Below, one piece after another: positions 1 to 13,300 of a stretch of 64,000 nt of DNA; position 1 is the stretch's first letter, and every line of letters begins with the position of its first letter. Position numbers and translations under genes: made by a program. Below the pieces are notes generated by a model. It had not been told where the DNA came from and searched no databases. It worked only from the letters and a program-made list of their open reading frames with translations. The stretch comes from Prochilodus magdalenae. Taxonomy: Eukaryota; Chordata; Actinopteri; Characiformes; Prochilodontidae. Location of the stretch: assembly GCA_024036415.1 (NCBI GenBank), contig JAMWET010006979.1, positions 1,189,001 through 1,253,000 on the forward strand, written 5' to 3'.

Positions 1-1010
1 CCTTACTCATATCCTTTTTAAATTCTTCTTCTCTAAGAGCATTAGTGAGGTCAGGTACTGATGTCAGACGACTAGTTCTGGATCACAAACTCTATTTCAG
101 TATATCCCCTGGCTACGACAAGATGGTCCATCTCTCCAGAGAACACGGTTCATTGCTTCATAACTCAAAACTGGGGGACTTTATACCGCGGCGTTGGGAA
201 TAGTGACTGGATAATCTGGATAATTCTGGATATATTGCACAAGTTTATACCTACAAAAAAAAGGTTATTGTCCATGAGACGTTTTGTAGGGATTTGAAAC
301 CAGTGAGCACCTCTGCATGAGGAAATCAGGTTATCAGGTATTTGAGAAAAAGGACCTGAAACACAGGGATAATGGAATCCACTGTGCTTTGATTTCAATT
401 CCTTAACTAAGTACATTGTTTCTGGCAAATAGAAATAAGCTACAGATGCTGCTTAGAGTTTAGTTAGAAGCTTGCACAAAACAGCCCACAGATTACATAT
501 ATCTATGCAAAAGATGAAATTGCCACAGACCACTAGGACCACAAAGCAACTGAATCTCAGGGCCAAAAGAAAGCATGTGTGGGCACAATAATAGAACATG
601 CTTATGGAAAATGCATTGTATTTACAGTTAACAGGCAAAACGCAGTACCAAAAAGACATCCTCTGATCCAGACATCATCTGATCTAGGTTGTTCCATTAG
701 GTAGTCCATAGCTGCTGCAGTAATAGCCTCTCAGTGTTACACTTATTCTATTTAAGACCTCATTTCAAACTCTGATATTAGCTCAGCAGACCAGCAGGGG
801 TGACCGCCACAGTCATTACACCATTATAAACGGATAGGTGATGTAATACAACAACCTGGACATACTGTCGCCAGGACACTAGGCAATAGTCAGTGTCTAC
901 CCCAGTGTCTTATATCTATGTGTTAACCTCAGGCTGAATGAATGGCCTGGCATTCATCCTCTCTTTCTGAATATTTGATTCCAGCTCAGTCTGAAAATGG
1001 TTCCCTAAAG

Positions 1011-1011
<1 letters not shown>

Positions 1012-1088
<77 letters not shown>
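1012..1088. repeat. (CA)n microsatellite
   Basis: About 38 uninterrupted CA units. Confidence 0.98.
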
Positions 1089-1091
<3 letters not shown>

Positions 1092-3585
1092 CCATGAGGC
1101 AGAATCATCTGAGGAACTGTTAGATTGTGTACCGTAGCTCGTAAGATCACACAAACTCACTTAACATACAAAATGTGCAAATTCAGGAAGACAGATGGTC
1201 AACGCGAACCCCTGCATACTAGAAACCACTGAAACAAGGTTAACTGTACTTTCAAATCCAATGGCCTATCTAATGTGGTTTTAAGGTGAGTCAACAGCAC
1301 ACCTTTTACAAAGAAGCAGGCCAACAAATGCTGACAGCGGAACTATGATCTTGCACCTACCACACCACACACACTATATATATATGACCTCATGGGATTA
1401 TGATCTATACTTTAACATTTGACCAGCACAATCTTAATCTGCAGCCACAAACACAAGACAGATTCCACACAGATTAGTCCCATGGTGGGATTATACCAAG
1501 CTAAAGGTAATCAGTGTAAGCATGCGTGTGCTGCAGATTAAAATTTGATGAATGAGTGTATGCCTCCTCACTGACAGTAACATAATGGTGCCTTCATGGT
1601 TAGCTGAGAATTCTCTAGCTTTACACGTCGCCATTAAGATGGCGCGGTGAGTGTGCCTTTTAGTCGAGCTCTGCCTCATGATCTTGCACAAAGACGTGCA
1701 TCCAGTGGAAGTGGTAGGCCTACATTTAAACAACAACAACAACAACAACAACAATAAGAACGATAAGAACAACAACAGCAGCCCTGTTAACCCAGGTAAT
1801 GCAAAAGATAAAGACGATAAAGGTGGTTTTCAGGATGTGAAAACTAAGAAAAACCACACAGTGCCAAAGGGGATGTACACAGAGGCTGTTATGGAGCTTC
1901 ATGTCAGATATGCATTTGATCTACTTTTAACTCCACTACACAAGTAATGTGCAATCATATGCAGCTATAGCTTTAAACCAGCACTAGGTTTTTTCCCCTT
2001 CACATACTCACAGTCTTCTATTCACTTGACTCACCAATACCCTACAAACTTCTCTATGCTGATGCCGGATGTAGTAAGAAATTCCACTGCAGCTTTTTTT
2101 TTTTCACCTGAAACTTTTTTCAACCTTCAGTGAGTTCATCTTTTGTTAGCTACTTCTATCCCAGCTATTATCTCATTGACGTAAAACCACTTTTAACTGA
2201 GGATGAGGAAGTTTTCCACAAGCAACCTCTGATCATCAAACAAAGTTAGGCTAGCACAGGCGTTCGCATTTACCTCAGGGAAACACTCAATCGTACTCTG
2301 TGGTCTAGATGTGAGTAACCTAAAGTTGAATGTGTGCATGGGTGACTAATATTAGTACTAATTATGGTAATTATGGAAGTGTGTTCCCCCAGGCTGAGGA
2401 GGAAGCCTATGATTTTTTCCTCTTCTCTATCACTTTATCAATTTTATTTACTGAGTTGTTTAACTTGATGCTGGAATACTGTCTTGTTTCTGCAATAAAG
2501 AAACAACGGTTTATTATTTATTCATGTACTTACTATGGTTCTTCAGGGGTTCTTTAGTAAAGACAATGGTTCTGTATAGAACCATCACCACTCAAAGAAG
2601 CATTTGCATGTCTGACATCGTTACAATGGCAGAAACTCTTTTTGGTGCTGTATAAGCTCACCAGACAAAATAAAACTGGTCCCTTTGCGTGTTTAGGGTG
2701 GTAGTAACTTCAGGCTCCTACATATGGAATTGCATGAGGATGATGAGTGTCTAAATACCTGTGGGGTGTGTGAACGGATTCATAGATTGAGAGGAGGTGG
2801 TACAGTGCAGTGCATGTCTCATTCCATGTGTGAAAAACGACTCCAAAGCAGATGTTAAGGGTTGGCTAAAAGCAGCAGTTGAGCATTTGGGCATCTCAAA
2901 GGCCATAATGTAAAGGAAGTAGCTGAATTTGCTGGTGTATGGAAGCATACGGGTCTACCAGCAAAAAAAAAAGAAAAAGGCAAATATCCCAGTCTATGGG
3001 GAATTGTCCTCAGAATTCTGCCAGGTAAGCCAAATCTGACTCAGCTTCCTTGATGCTTGTGGAGGTATTACACGCCATTAGGTGCATTTGTTTGGTCCGG
3101 TGAGATTGTGACAGTCTTTAACAAGGTTCAAATTAGGACCAAAGAACACCACATTCTAAAACCAATCTAAAGAACCATTTCCCCATTCAAGCATACACAT
3201 GGTTCTTTAAGTGTTCAGGGTTCTACAGTGAGCTTTAAATCACAGAACCCTTGAACAACAGTTTAAGAGTATGCTGAAATTTAATCTTAAAAATTCTAAA
3301 ATCACTAGATATGAACTAGATATTCATCTTAGCTACACAGAAAACAACAAAATATTTATTCATTATTTTGAGATTCCAAGGCAGTTTGTGTAAACAAGGC
3401 AACAAGTTTGTGATAGTCAGAATTTGAGGGGAAATTCATATTAAAATAATGCCTTTTAAATTAAACCTCTGAGTTTTAAAAGGTGCTAAAATTGAGATAA
3501 CAGGCAAATTATCTTGGGTTAAAAGGTAATTATTTCAATATACAATATACTAAAGTCCGAACACTGACAACCTCCTGTCATAAAA

Positions 3586-3990
3586 GGAGAAGAAGGAAAT
3601 AATTAAGCTATTTTTTTAAGTATCCCTGTCTGGTGTGATATTTAGCTTCCATAACATTTATCATCCAAAAACTCCCTCCTTTTTAGCGAAGTAGTGCCAT
3701 ACAGATCTAGTCTGAAGTTACATGGGACCGAAACATTTATAAAAAAAAATAATAAAAAAAAAAGAACTAGTAGCTGAGTGGATTATAGATCTGTTCTATG
3801 CTGTATTGCTGTATATGCTGTATTTAAGAAGTTATGAAAGCTGATAAAGAACACATGTAGTCGAAAATAAAAAGGCAAATCAGATTTTCATTTCTCAAGT
3901 CTGCGTCTTTTAACTTTGTCATATTTATCAATAACAAAGTCAGCTTGATGCCGTTACCACAGCTTACACTCATCTGGTAAAACCTATTGT
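3586..3990 (+). repeat. Direct duplication in UBASH3B intron 1, copy A
   Basis: This copy aligns along its length with 4,772-5,117. Shared blocks include GGAAATAATTAAGCTATTTT, CCAAAAACTCCCT, AGTGCCATACA, GCTGAT(A/T)(A/G)AGAACA, GTCAGCT(T/C)GA(T/C)GCC and TTACACTCAT. Both copies end at a potential plus-strand GT donor (CTG|GTAAAA here, TGG|GTAAGT in copy B). No coding potential is apparent. Confidence 0.75.
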
Positions 3991-4771
3991 AGCACTATAC
4001 AGAAGAATTTTTGAAAAGAAGCTACACAGAACCAACCACCACACGTTCTACATACGTATGAAGAATTATTTCACCATGCAATTTCAGCAAAACACAACGT
4101 TCTTAGAGAGTTCTACCAAGAACTTCAGCAAAAATCCCTTAAAACATCTTTTTAAAGAGCATCTTAAAACTTCCTCTTAACAACTCAAATTTCTAAATAT
4201 TTAAGAAAGTTAATGAACAGTGTGTGATGCTTAGTGAATGTCTGGGGGAAATTATGGAACCCCACTCCAGCCATTTAATTAAAACTAATTCAGCACATAA
4301 TTATTATTTCTGTGTTATTAAGTGAAATTACGTGAATTATTATGGGATGCTAAGCCATAATTTTGAGATGAAAATGTAAGTAAATATAAATATTGATAAA
4401 GTTTCTCAAACAATAAAAAAGCAATTTAGAATGGGTTAGTATCTCAGAAAATAATGACATGGCAATTCACCTAATAACACAAACATACTGTAGTCTCTCT
4501 TGTTCAGTATCGGTTCTGCTGCTATTCTACTTCAGTAACAAAGTAAATTTCCCTCATGTGGGATAATAAAGATTATCTTATCTTATCTTATCTATAATTA
4601 GATTGCATGTTTTTTAAAAAGAAAATTACATTAAAAATATGGATTTTTTTAAACATATTATTTATTATTATTACTTCTACTATTTTTTTTTATTCTTATT
4701 TTTATTATTATTCCTTTACTGTTATTATTGTTGTTATTATTTCTTTTTAATTGTTGACCAACTGCTACCAG

Positions 4772-5117
4772 AACTAAAGGAGGAAATAATTAAGCTATTT
4801 TTTCTTCCTCTGCCTGATGGGAACGTAGACCTCCATACTATGCCATATCCAAAACTCCCTGCTTCCTAGTTCAGCAGTGCCATACAAGTCCAGTACGAAG
4901 CTACTGGAGGGTGAAAGACGTTTGGGCCCCAGTAGCAGAGTGGAGAATAAACCCATTCCTGTTTAAGAACTCATTAAAAGCTGATTGAGAACAGATTCAG
5001 CTGAAGCTGAGCTTTTGAAGTTCCTCCAGTCTGTATCAGTGTTGAACTCGGTCGTGTACAGTCTTTAACGACGTCAGCTCGACGCCATTATTACAACAGT
5101 TTACACTCATTTGGGTA
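4772..5117 (+). repeat. Direct duplication in UBASH3B intron 1, copy B
   Basis: Diverged second copy of the 3,586-3,990 segment, ending about 170 bp from the UBASH3B exon 1 donor. It is more GC-rich than copy A and merges into the CpG-rich promoter region. It could be a duplicated regulatory segment or two insertions of one unknown repeat; the sequence alone does not decide. Confidence 0.75.
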
Positions 5118-5287
5118 AGTGCTGCTTCAACCACAACAACAGTAACTGTGGCCTGTAGCTTTGTGTTGTACAGCTGTACCCAGACTAACTACGCGCTGCC
5201 TCTCAGTGGCGTCTGACTGGCGGCTGCTGCTGCTGCTGTGTATGTGTGTGTTTGGGGGTGGACAGAGTGAAAAGGCAGCCTACTCAC

Positions 5288-5415
5288 GCCCTGGTTTTGG
5301 GGAAGCCCATGGACAGCAGTACGTCCAGGCTGGAGCCGTGTTTGACAGTGCCCGGCCGGCTCTGGCGCTGCCTCCGCGGCGTAACTTTGGCGTACAGCTC
5401 GTCTTTCGCTGCCAT
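5288..5415 (-). CDS. ubash3b: UBASH3B (Sts-1/TULA-2), first coding exon
   Basis: Encodes the N-terminus of the UBA-, SH3- and histidine-phosphatase-domain protein that dephosphorylates Syk/ZAP-70-type kinases and binds ubiquitin and Cbl. The exon gives 42 codons plus two bases, starting MAAKDELYAKVTPRR and continuing to SSLDVLLSMGFPKTR. This is the UBASH3B N-terminus and the first UBA helix with its MGF loop. It resembles UBASH3B far more than UBASH3A. The start is the ATG at 5,415 in a good context (GAGCCATGG), with an in-frame TGA two codons upstream. The exon ends at the consensus donor GTGAGTA. Later exons (rest of UBA, 2H phosphoesterase, SH3, PGM domain) lie left of the window. Confidence 0.93.
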
Positions 5416-5960
5416 GGCTCACCGGTCCATTTGGCGCTGCACTGCTCCTTGTGTTTCTCGTACTTTCGATGCGCCGGGGCGGACAAACATGTACAAACTG
5501 CACCGAAACCAGTGAAGCGGACCAGCAGAGCGCGGACCGAGAGAGAGAGCCGGAGAGTGGAGCATGTACCAGGGACACGGGCTCTCTCACAGTCCGCTGC
5601 GCAGAAAGTCGGACTCCGCTTTTGTTTCTCGTTGCCTCACAGCCTTAAACGGTGTGTCTGACCATCAGAGGCACCAGGCTCGTCCGTGTCAGCCCACCGG
5701 AGCCGGACGTGTGAGGAAAACCGCTGTCAGAGTTCATTTTTGTACAGAAATGGAGGCAGCATCCCTCGTCTGATATTCGCTTCCTTCTTCGAGATGACTT
5801 ATTTATGAATGGAGGTTTGACTGACGGCCAAATGAGCCAATGAGTGCGCTGCCCGAGTCCCGGGCCACGCCCAGTCTGATGTTAAAGGGGCAGTGCGGAG
5901 CAGCTCTAAATGAGAGTTTTCATCATTCAGGCTTTGGCTCTCTCACACGGAGAGGAGTGT
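5416..5960 (-). promoter_or_regulatory. CpG-rich promoter and 5' UTR of UBASH3B
   Basis: GC- and CpG-rich stretch directly upstream of the UBASH3B start, in contrast to the AT-rich surroundings. It carries several long open frames on both strands that are by-products of high GC. No TATA box is obvious. The transcription start was not located. The 5' UTR probably begins within the first few hundred bases above 5,415. Confidence 0.6.
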
Positions 5961-6791
5961 AATTATGTAAGTGGGCTGAGCGCGTAGCTGTTACGTGAGT
6001 AACTTGGAGGAAGGCAAACTATGTTTTTGTAAGCGATAATGACGGGGGCAGGTTATGATGTCACTTGCAAAGCCTGTTCTTGAATGTCCACCTATGAATT
6101 ACTGGAGAAAGCGCCAGTGAAATCACTCAATGGAGGCTCCGCCCTGCAGCATCGCGCTCAGGCCAGGCCTAAGGGAGAGAACATTTAGTTTATCACCTGA
6201 CCGAATCTTCACACCTGGAGGCACCAGAAGTGGTCGTTCAAAGGTTGAGCGGAAATTAGACCCTCTTAATTCAGAAATTGCTGTGGAAAAATATGAAACG
6301 TGGCTTATACCGCCACCTGGTGGCGTCGCAGTTATTTTAATAGGAGTAAATATATTAAAGGGCACATAGCCTGCCTTTTTTTTTTTTTTTTTACCTGAGG
6401 GCATGTAGTCTCAAATGAATGCAATGAAATGGCTTCCTCAGACTTCCAAAACAGCACACGCCATTAACACCAGGATTGGCAGATAAAGATTTTTTTTGTT
6501 TTATTAAATAATTTTATTTTGTATCTTTTTCTTTTATTTAAATTAAGGGCTTTACAATCAATTCAAGCGTTAATTTTGAGTTAACCTAGCAACAACTGAT
6601 TTATTCTAGAAGATACACTGATTTTATGATCTCATTCCCCGGAAGACCAATAATTCCAAATCCAAATGTCCTTATTTGTTAATACCCTAAAAATATAATA
6701 TTTCCTTCATTATCACAATTGACATCACCATGTTTTCTTTCACAAACAACCTCCATTATTTCCAAAATAAGAAGTAATATATTTTAATATA

Positions 6792-7779
6792 TGCACTCAT
6801 TATCGAAAAAATAGTTGTACCCAGAAGGAATCTTGTTGGGTAGGTTTCACATCATAAGACATGCAAATAATTTAAGTTTTATGTGACATAAGCAAGGGCG
6901 GGGTTTACTGCTGTACCTGACTGACTATATATGGTCGTCTTGTTGCATGTGCTTTCCATTCAGACTACTGCTGTTGTATTGGTAGCATCCTTTGCCAGCA
7001 AAGTTCACCTCAGAGAAGAGGTCAAAAGCAATTTGAGATGTTGGAAAAGTTCGAGGGGGGGTTGCATTGTATGCATAGTGTGCCATACCAGTCGCCAAAA
7101 ACTACCATAGCATGATATTGTTGGCAGTGGATAGAAGGCAGCATGCATCAGCAACATGAAGCATTTCAGAAACCTATACGAACCACGGAGTGGGAGAACC
7201 AATGAATTGTCCAACATGTGCGGAGTGACCCAACAGCCATGATTCCAGACATTCAGTGAGCAGTGATGCCCTCCTTGAGTCATCCTGTTAGTGCCAGTAC
7301 ACAGACCATTACAAAGAGTGCCAGATTGTCATAGAGTGACTCAGAATGGCTATGGGTCATCTCCAGTCCCGAGTCCGTTTTTATCTTGGTGGAGACAACC
7401 GAAGAGTTGGTGTGTGGAGGCATCGTGGTCAGCACCAAGCTGAAGTTATTGTTACGTGTTACACGTCTAGAAGGCCTGGAGTCACTCCACCTCCACACCT
7501 TCTGTAGGAACTGTGTGAGAAAATTCAAGCTGCATGGGATGGATTAACACAGGACACCATTAGGAACTTCCATAACTTCATGTTGAGGTGTCTGGCATTT
7601 TGCGAACATGGTGACCTGACACCATACTTAGAGACGCTAATTCTGTAGCTTAATAAATATTGCCCATATCAGTCTATATTTATCATCATTAATTGTTCAT
7701 GTTAACCTTCATCGTCCTTCCCAACAGCACTGCAAACCAACACGTCCTTCTGGATGCACTTCTTTTGATGATGAGTGTA
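6792..7779 (+). mobile_element. Tc1/mariner-type element, family A copy 1 (degenerate)
   Basis: Terminal inverted repeats are visible: GCACTCATTATCGAAAAAA at the left and the reverse complement of ACACTCATCATCAAAAGAA at the right, with TA at both flanks. The interior contains a frame-disrupted transposase fragment around 7,370-7,430 with VRFYLGGDNRRVGVWRHRG, resembling the block after the first catalytic Asp of Tc1/mariner DDE transposases. Related copies occur at 55,540-56,290, 36,510-36,840 (reverse) and 58,975-59,170 (reverse). No intact frame. Confidence 0.7.
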
Positions 7780-8018
7780 TATTTGGTCAACACCACAATT
7801 AACAGGCCGTTAACCTTGATTACAATATTGTTTGTTTATTATTTTTATTTTGATTGACTGAAAACATTAGCTGTATGTAATTATAACTGAGTCACCCTGA
7901 ACTCTCCCCTGGGGAAGCTGCTGTGTGTGTGTGTGTGCCCTGGGAAGCAGGCCTTGTGAGCAGGTGTTGATGCATTCTGTAGCATCCTTAAGGCCGAGCA
8001 GGCATACACAAATGAGAC

Positions 8019-8021
<3 letters not shown>

Positions 8022-8059
<38 letters not shown>
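8022..8059. repeat. (CA)n microsatellite
   Basis: About 19 CA units; a shorter GT tract lies about 90 bp to the left (7,922-7,938), giving potential for a small hairpin. Confidence 0.95.
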
Positions 8060-8062
<3 letters not shown>

Positions 8063-8684
8063 ACAGCTCATGATGAGACAGCATAACTACTCAGGCTACT
8101 AAAAATCTTGTATCATTAAATTCTCCCACAGCTTTTTAAAACGTGTGTGAAGTTTATTTTTTACATGACCATTTTCAGCCCCTTTTTACCCAGTAGAATG
8201 AAACAGGTTTTTTTGGTTACTGCGCCTTTGTGAGTGTTTCTCAAGCCTGACCTTTAGAGGCTATCTGCACTGTTATTTTCAACTGATCAGATTAGATCTG
8301 TGTCCAGACATCACCAACCCATCTGCATACTGTGGTAATAATGTAGGCGTCAGTAATTACATAGCTAAGCACTCTGATTTGGGCTCACAGTCATTTTGTC
8401 GCTCATTCAAAAAGCACTAAAGCACGCCTTCGGACTACGGTGTGAGCAAGCAGGGCTTAACTGCTGTGGGGTGAATAGGTGGATGAGTGTAAGTGTGTTG
8501 GATCCTAGGTTTAAAAAAAATTAAATAAATAAATAAAAAGCAATGAGTTCAATGAACGTAGGCTGGCGAGTGCGAGCGAATGGTACTTTGTGAAACAATG
8601 TTTACATATTACTTTTAAAAAGTATATTACTCTTTAAACAAAAGAAAAGCTTTAACAACAAATTATAGTAATAACATTAAGATA

Positions 8685-8690
8685 TTTATT
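8685..8690 (-). terminator. f11r: F11R polyadenylation signal
   Basis: AATAAA on the minus strand (TTTATT on plus), about 890 bp beyond the F11R stop codon. It is the first canonical signal that gives a reasonable 3' UTR (about 8,670-9,578). Confidence 0.6.
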
Positions 8691-9578
8691 GGAAAAAATA
8701 TTTACAGTAAGAAAATCTGACAAAAACTACAACATAAAGTCCTGCATGTCATTTTAGATGGCTTCTGTGCAACATTCAAGCTGTCCTTTCATTTGTTATT
8801 GTTCTAGACACTGTAGAGGTGGAGTTGCTGTCAGATACATGAAACCACTATTGCTAATATCTAAAAATGCTTGAATTACAGATTTGTGAGCCATAATTGT
8901 AGCAAACAAAGTACAACACATTAAAAACAAAAGAACCAAAACATCTATTTACATTTCAAAATATAAGATACATTAAAAAGACTGGGAAAAAGGCAAAGGC
9001 ACAACTTTGATCTAAACCCTTTGATTAAGCAAACTAACCAGTTAGATAAATAGGATATTACAATGGAAATCCTCCTAGAAATTGCCTATAAATATACATA
9101 CAATTCAAGCAGATACACAACATTAAATTCACGTCACCAAACAACCAGTTCCACAAATTTAATGTAAAATATACTTCACATCACCTATTAAACATTGCAG
9201 AAATGTTTTTAAGTAGGGTAAATGACAGAAATATTTTTCAAAATTGAAAAAAAAAAAAAAAAAAAAGTTAAGTGATAAAAGGCTGAAAAGCAAATATTTT
9301 ATTCCATCAGAAAATTCCAAATGAAATCAATAAAGTAAAAAAGGCAAATGCAAAATTTAGTCAGGTCTTCCCTATTATTCTATTCTGTTCTGAAGGCCAC
9401 ATAAAAACTAAAGAGATCCAGTGGAAGTTCATAAAGCTTCCTGGTAAAAGGCTCAACATTCAGGTCAGCGCAAATGCTTTGCATTGACCAAAGATGGTAT
9501 AAAAACTAGTACACACAAACATGCACATTGTTACACACAAGCTTAATCCCAGTTTCCCTGTGCAGGTGAAAAATGAGG

Positions 9579-10307
9579 CTACACCACAAATGACGACTTC
9601 TGTTTGAACTCTCCCTGAAACAGACAAACACGGAACATTGTAAGACTTTTAGTGAATTCATTCATATAGGAGAAGGCAGAACTACTACGTGATAGGTTAC
9701 ATGGCCTGCACAACATATATAGCGTACAACATTACATCTGGAGCTACTGTGATGAGCCTCTCAATATATAAGATTTGAAATTAATTTGACCACCTGCGTC
9801 CTGAATTCAGGTGGTTCAGCCACACTCGCTGCTAATCAGAACATAACCCTCCATAAAAAAACATGCGGGAAGGAGAATGGGTCGTACTGAGGAGCGCAGT
9901 GGCTTTAATCATGTCATGGCCATAGGGTGTCACCACTGCCATAAGCAAGCTTGTAATACTAGTTTGAAATGGAAGCAAGTGTCTAGAAGCAATAACAGCT
10001 CAGTCACGAAGCGGCAGACCACACAAACTCAAAGCAGGGCTGCTCCAACCTGCATCTGGGAGTAATATCAGCATAATAACTGTGTCAGTAGCTTTATAAC
10101 ATGGTCTCCATGGCAGAGCAGCTGCACACAAGCTGAAAATCACTACGCATAGTGCCAAGCATTGGCTGGAGTGGTGTAAAGCATGCTGCCACTGCTCTAA
10201 AGCAGTGGTAACAGTGTTCAATAAAATCACACTTCATTTATTGAACAGTAGGTAAGCAGAATGTTCAGGTGATGCTGGGCTAATGTGCTACATTGACTTG
10301 TTTTTTA

Positions 10308-10363
<56 letters not shown>

Positions 10364-13300
10364 GCTGCATCTGTAACTAATAAGTGTTAATCCATATAGA
10401 TGTAGTTTATGTATTGGCAGACGTGCATAAAACCTTAACACTGGCTCACAATTCTCATATTGGTACATCTCTAGAAACGTAATTTATCTTGGCGATCCTT
10501 TGCATAGGGCAGTTTACAAAAGTACATACAAGTAGATCAGATAGGTAATAGACAGTTTTACTTACATCCTCCTCATCCCCATAGTCCTGTCTCGGCTGTG
10601 TGTACACAGCTGATTTCTGTGTGCTGTAACACAAAAGAACATAGAAGCTTTAATCCACTGTTTAATGTCCATTCTTTGGGCATATTCATTAGAATACATG
10701 CTTTGGAAAAGCAGATGATAAAATGAGAAACATCTTACCTTTCTGATATTTCTGAAGGAGGGGGAGGGATGGAAAATACAGAATTAGTTTGATCAGATTA
10801 AACTGAAAATAGCTCAATCTTACAAAAGATATACAAACAGAATGAAGGAGAACTTACTAGGCAAATATCCTTTCTTCTTAGCGAACCACAGGCCAAAGCA
10901 AAGCAATGCAATGGCAAGAAGGGCTACAATGACCCCGGCAACAATGCCTCCTGTGTTCACATCACCTACAAAATTAAACAGAGATAGAAAACCTCAAATG
11001 ACTTGCTGTAAAATCCTAAACAATATACTGCTTTGGTGCACCAAGTTTTGAACGTTAATGTACACAGACACCTCCAAAAACGCATTCACACTTAACCTCC
11101 AGCATGAGGATAACATGTTATAACATCATCTTTCTATGAAGGAAATATCACTAATGTCTCGTATGGCTCAAGACTGGCAAAGAATGCAAGTTAGCTTTCT
11201 GAGGTTTCAGTTTCATCTTCACTAGCATCATTAGAGCATAAGGAAGTTCCAGTGACATTACAGCACATTTGCTAATGTCCATTCTTTGGTTTACATCCTT
11301 GTTTCCTTTAAACTTTGCTTTCAGACTTTTATTCGGCCACATGGCAGCCTTGTTCTACTATGATTGCATTCAGCCATTTATATCAAAATCGCAGAGCAGG
11401 TGAGGGGTGCCTCCTGATTAGTCTGTACAGAAACATCACTCCAAATATCTTGCCAGTGCAAAATTATGACCAATGTCAAGTTGGACTGACCCAAAAGTTG
11501 CATGAATTCCAATCCGAGTTCAGCTACACTCTGCAAATCTGCAAAGCCCTGCCCCAGCATTACTCCATTATGCTAATTATTACTATTTATACAATTTATT
11601 ACGCATTACTGTTTCAGTTTAAGAAGTGACTGATAATCATATTTGATTAATGACAACAGACAGGCTCATCATTTAGTAAAGCACTGCTTAACTAACACTT
11701 CTGGAGTCTATGTATCTCTTGATCGTGTTTGCAGTGATGGGCACAAATTCCTCATATCGAGGTCTGCTCAGGCCCTCTTTTTTAGCACCCACTCCTGCAA
11801 GATCCTGTTCTCGTAAGGTTGCCCTTGCTTCTTGCATTCGCAATATCCTGCTTCTTTAGCACTGGGCTAGTTAACCTCCTGCTCCAGCATGTGACATTGT
11901 AAATTAAGCATGTGCTGCAAGATATTGTGGTGGGTCTGGTAGGTCCTGCAGAAGGCCCATTGGAACGCAGACCTGTGCTTTATATTGGTCGGGCTCTAAA
12001 AGCAGAAGTTGAAAAGTTTACTTACGGACTTCCATAAACACAGTTTGGCCCCGCTGATTAGGTCCCTGACCATTGGAAGCCTCGCAGAAATACTTGCCAC
12101 TGTCTGTCTTGGCCACACTGGGAAACTCCTGTTATATAATCATAAATAATACAGAGATGGATTTTAGTCATTTTCAGTGCAAACTTTGGAATACAAAGCA
12201 CACATTCAGTAGGCACAACAACTCGTGAAAGTTCTACAACCCATTAAAAGGTTCTGGTTTAACTGATTTCCTACTGCGCTTATGCAGCATGGAAACCAAA
12301 ACAATGGTGCTACACATGTACTCAACACATACTAGTCCTGTCATTAAACGCCCCCAGTAGAACCAGTAAGGATATGCCTGTATTTCATCTCTGAAAGGCT
12401 TTAGAAGAAACAGCAAGAATGCTCACTGACCAGGTTGCCATTTTGAGCGTTCATTTTGTACGTCATGTTCTTAAAGTTAGGAAACTTGCTGGGGTCTTCA
12501 GGCAGAGGGGTGCCATCTTTATACCACTGGTAGGTGGATGGGGGCGAGCCTTCAGTGTCGAAGCAGGTGAGCCGAACATTTGAGCCGGTTGTAACTGAGG
12601 TGGGAATTCGGCTGACAGGCACTGAGGGGGGTACTGTGAAAGTAAAAACTCGCTGTTAATACTCAGCCAGAAAACTGACAAACATCTTTAAATGTACTGA
12701 TGAAGAAAAGTCAACATCAGTAGCAACTAACAAGATATGCAGCAGTATGGCACAGACAACAAACACCTGGGAAACAGGCTGAGTGAAGAAACAGAAAGAA
12801 ACAGGCTTTCAAACACCCAAGAAGCAAAACATGCTATTATGCGCATTGCTTACATATGATTTTAAAAAATGGAGCACAGCAAACTGTTCGTAGTCTGTGA
12901 TTAGTGCTTCTTTTGGCAAGCCTGATAGTGTTATTAAACATGCAGGGGAAAAAAAGGAAAAAAAACAAAACACACTTCTTTTAATGCCTTTTCTTGAGTG
13001 TGATTTAATACACCTAAATAAAGCAACTTACCAATCACTGTTAGCTTGATTGAAACATCTGCATAGCCACTGTTGCCAGACACCTCACATGTATAGTCGC
13101 CAGTGTCCTTTCTGGTTGTCTTTGTGATCCTCAGGCCTCCTGGGTACTGAGTAAACCGTCCCTCATACTGAGCTACAGCAAAAGAACACAACGTAGATTT
13201 CAATGTATATTTGATGCTGATATTCATGGTACATGTCTAAAAGAAGGGGAAAACTAGTCAGACTAGTCTAAAAGTTCATTTGCATTCACAGCAGATCAAT

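Larger units (their letters stand above)
1..5287 (-). other. ubash3b: UBASH3B intron 1 (partial, runs off left edge)
   Basis: The interval follows the strong minus-strand donor GTGAGTA at 5,287, and no second UBASH3B exon (the remainder of the UBA domain) is seen in it. The first intron of this gene is known to be very long in vertebrates. Contents: a long CA tract at 1,012-1,088; an AAC tract at 1,731-1,755; MITE-like pieces rich in GGTTCT/AGAACC (about 2,535-2,600 and 3,190-3,250); a LINE-like 3' tail ending in TTATC repeats (about 4,541-4,592); and a diverged direct duplication (3,586-3,990 and 4,772-5,117). The short reading frames here show no recognisable domain. Confidence 0.75.
5961..8669. 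other. Intergenic region between UBASH3B and F11R
   Basis: Lies between the UBASH3B promoter and the F11R poly(A) signal. It holds a Tc1/mariner-type element (6,792-7,779), short GT/CA tracts (7,922-7,938 and 8,022-8,059) and a CTCF-like core near 6,310 (CCACCTGGTGGCG). No gene is supported. Confidence 0.6.

Noticed and set aside
5161..5661. 166-codon plus-strand open frame in the GC-rich island
   Set aside because: It is antisense to the UBASH3B first exon, has no recognisable domain, and long open frames are expected in CpG islands.
6123..6404. Overlapping frames on both strands
   Set aside because: No homology recognised and the minus frame starts in a poly-A/T tract.
10280..10468. Poly-isoleucine frame
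   Set aside because: Translation of a TTA microsatellite.
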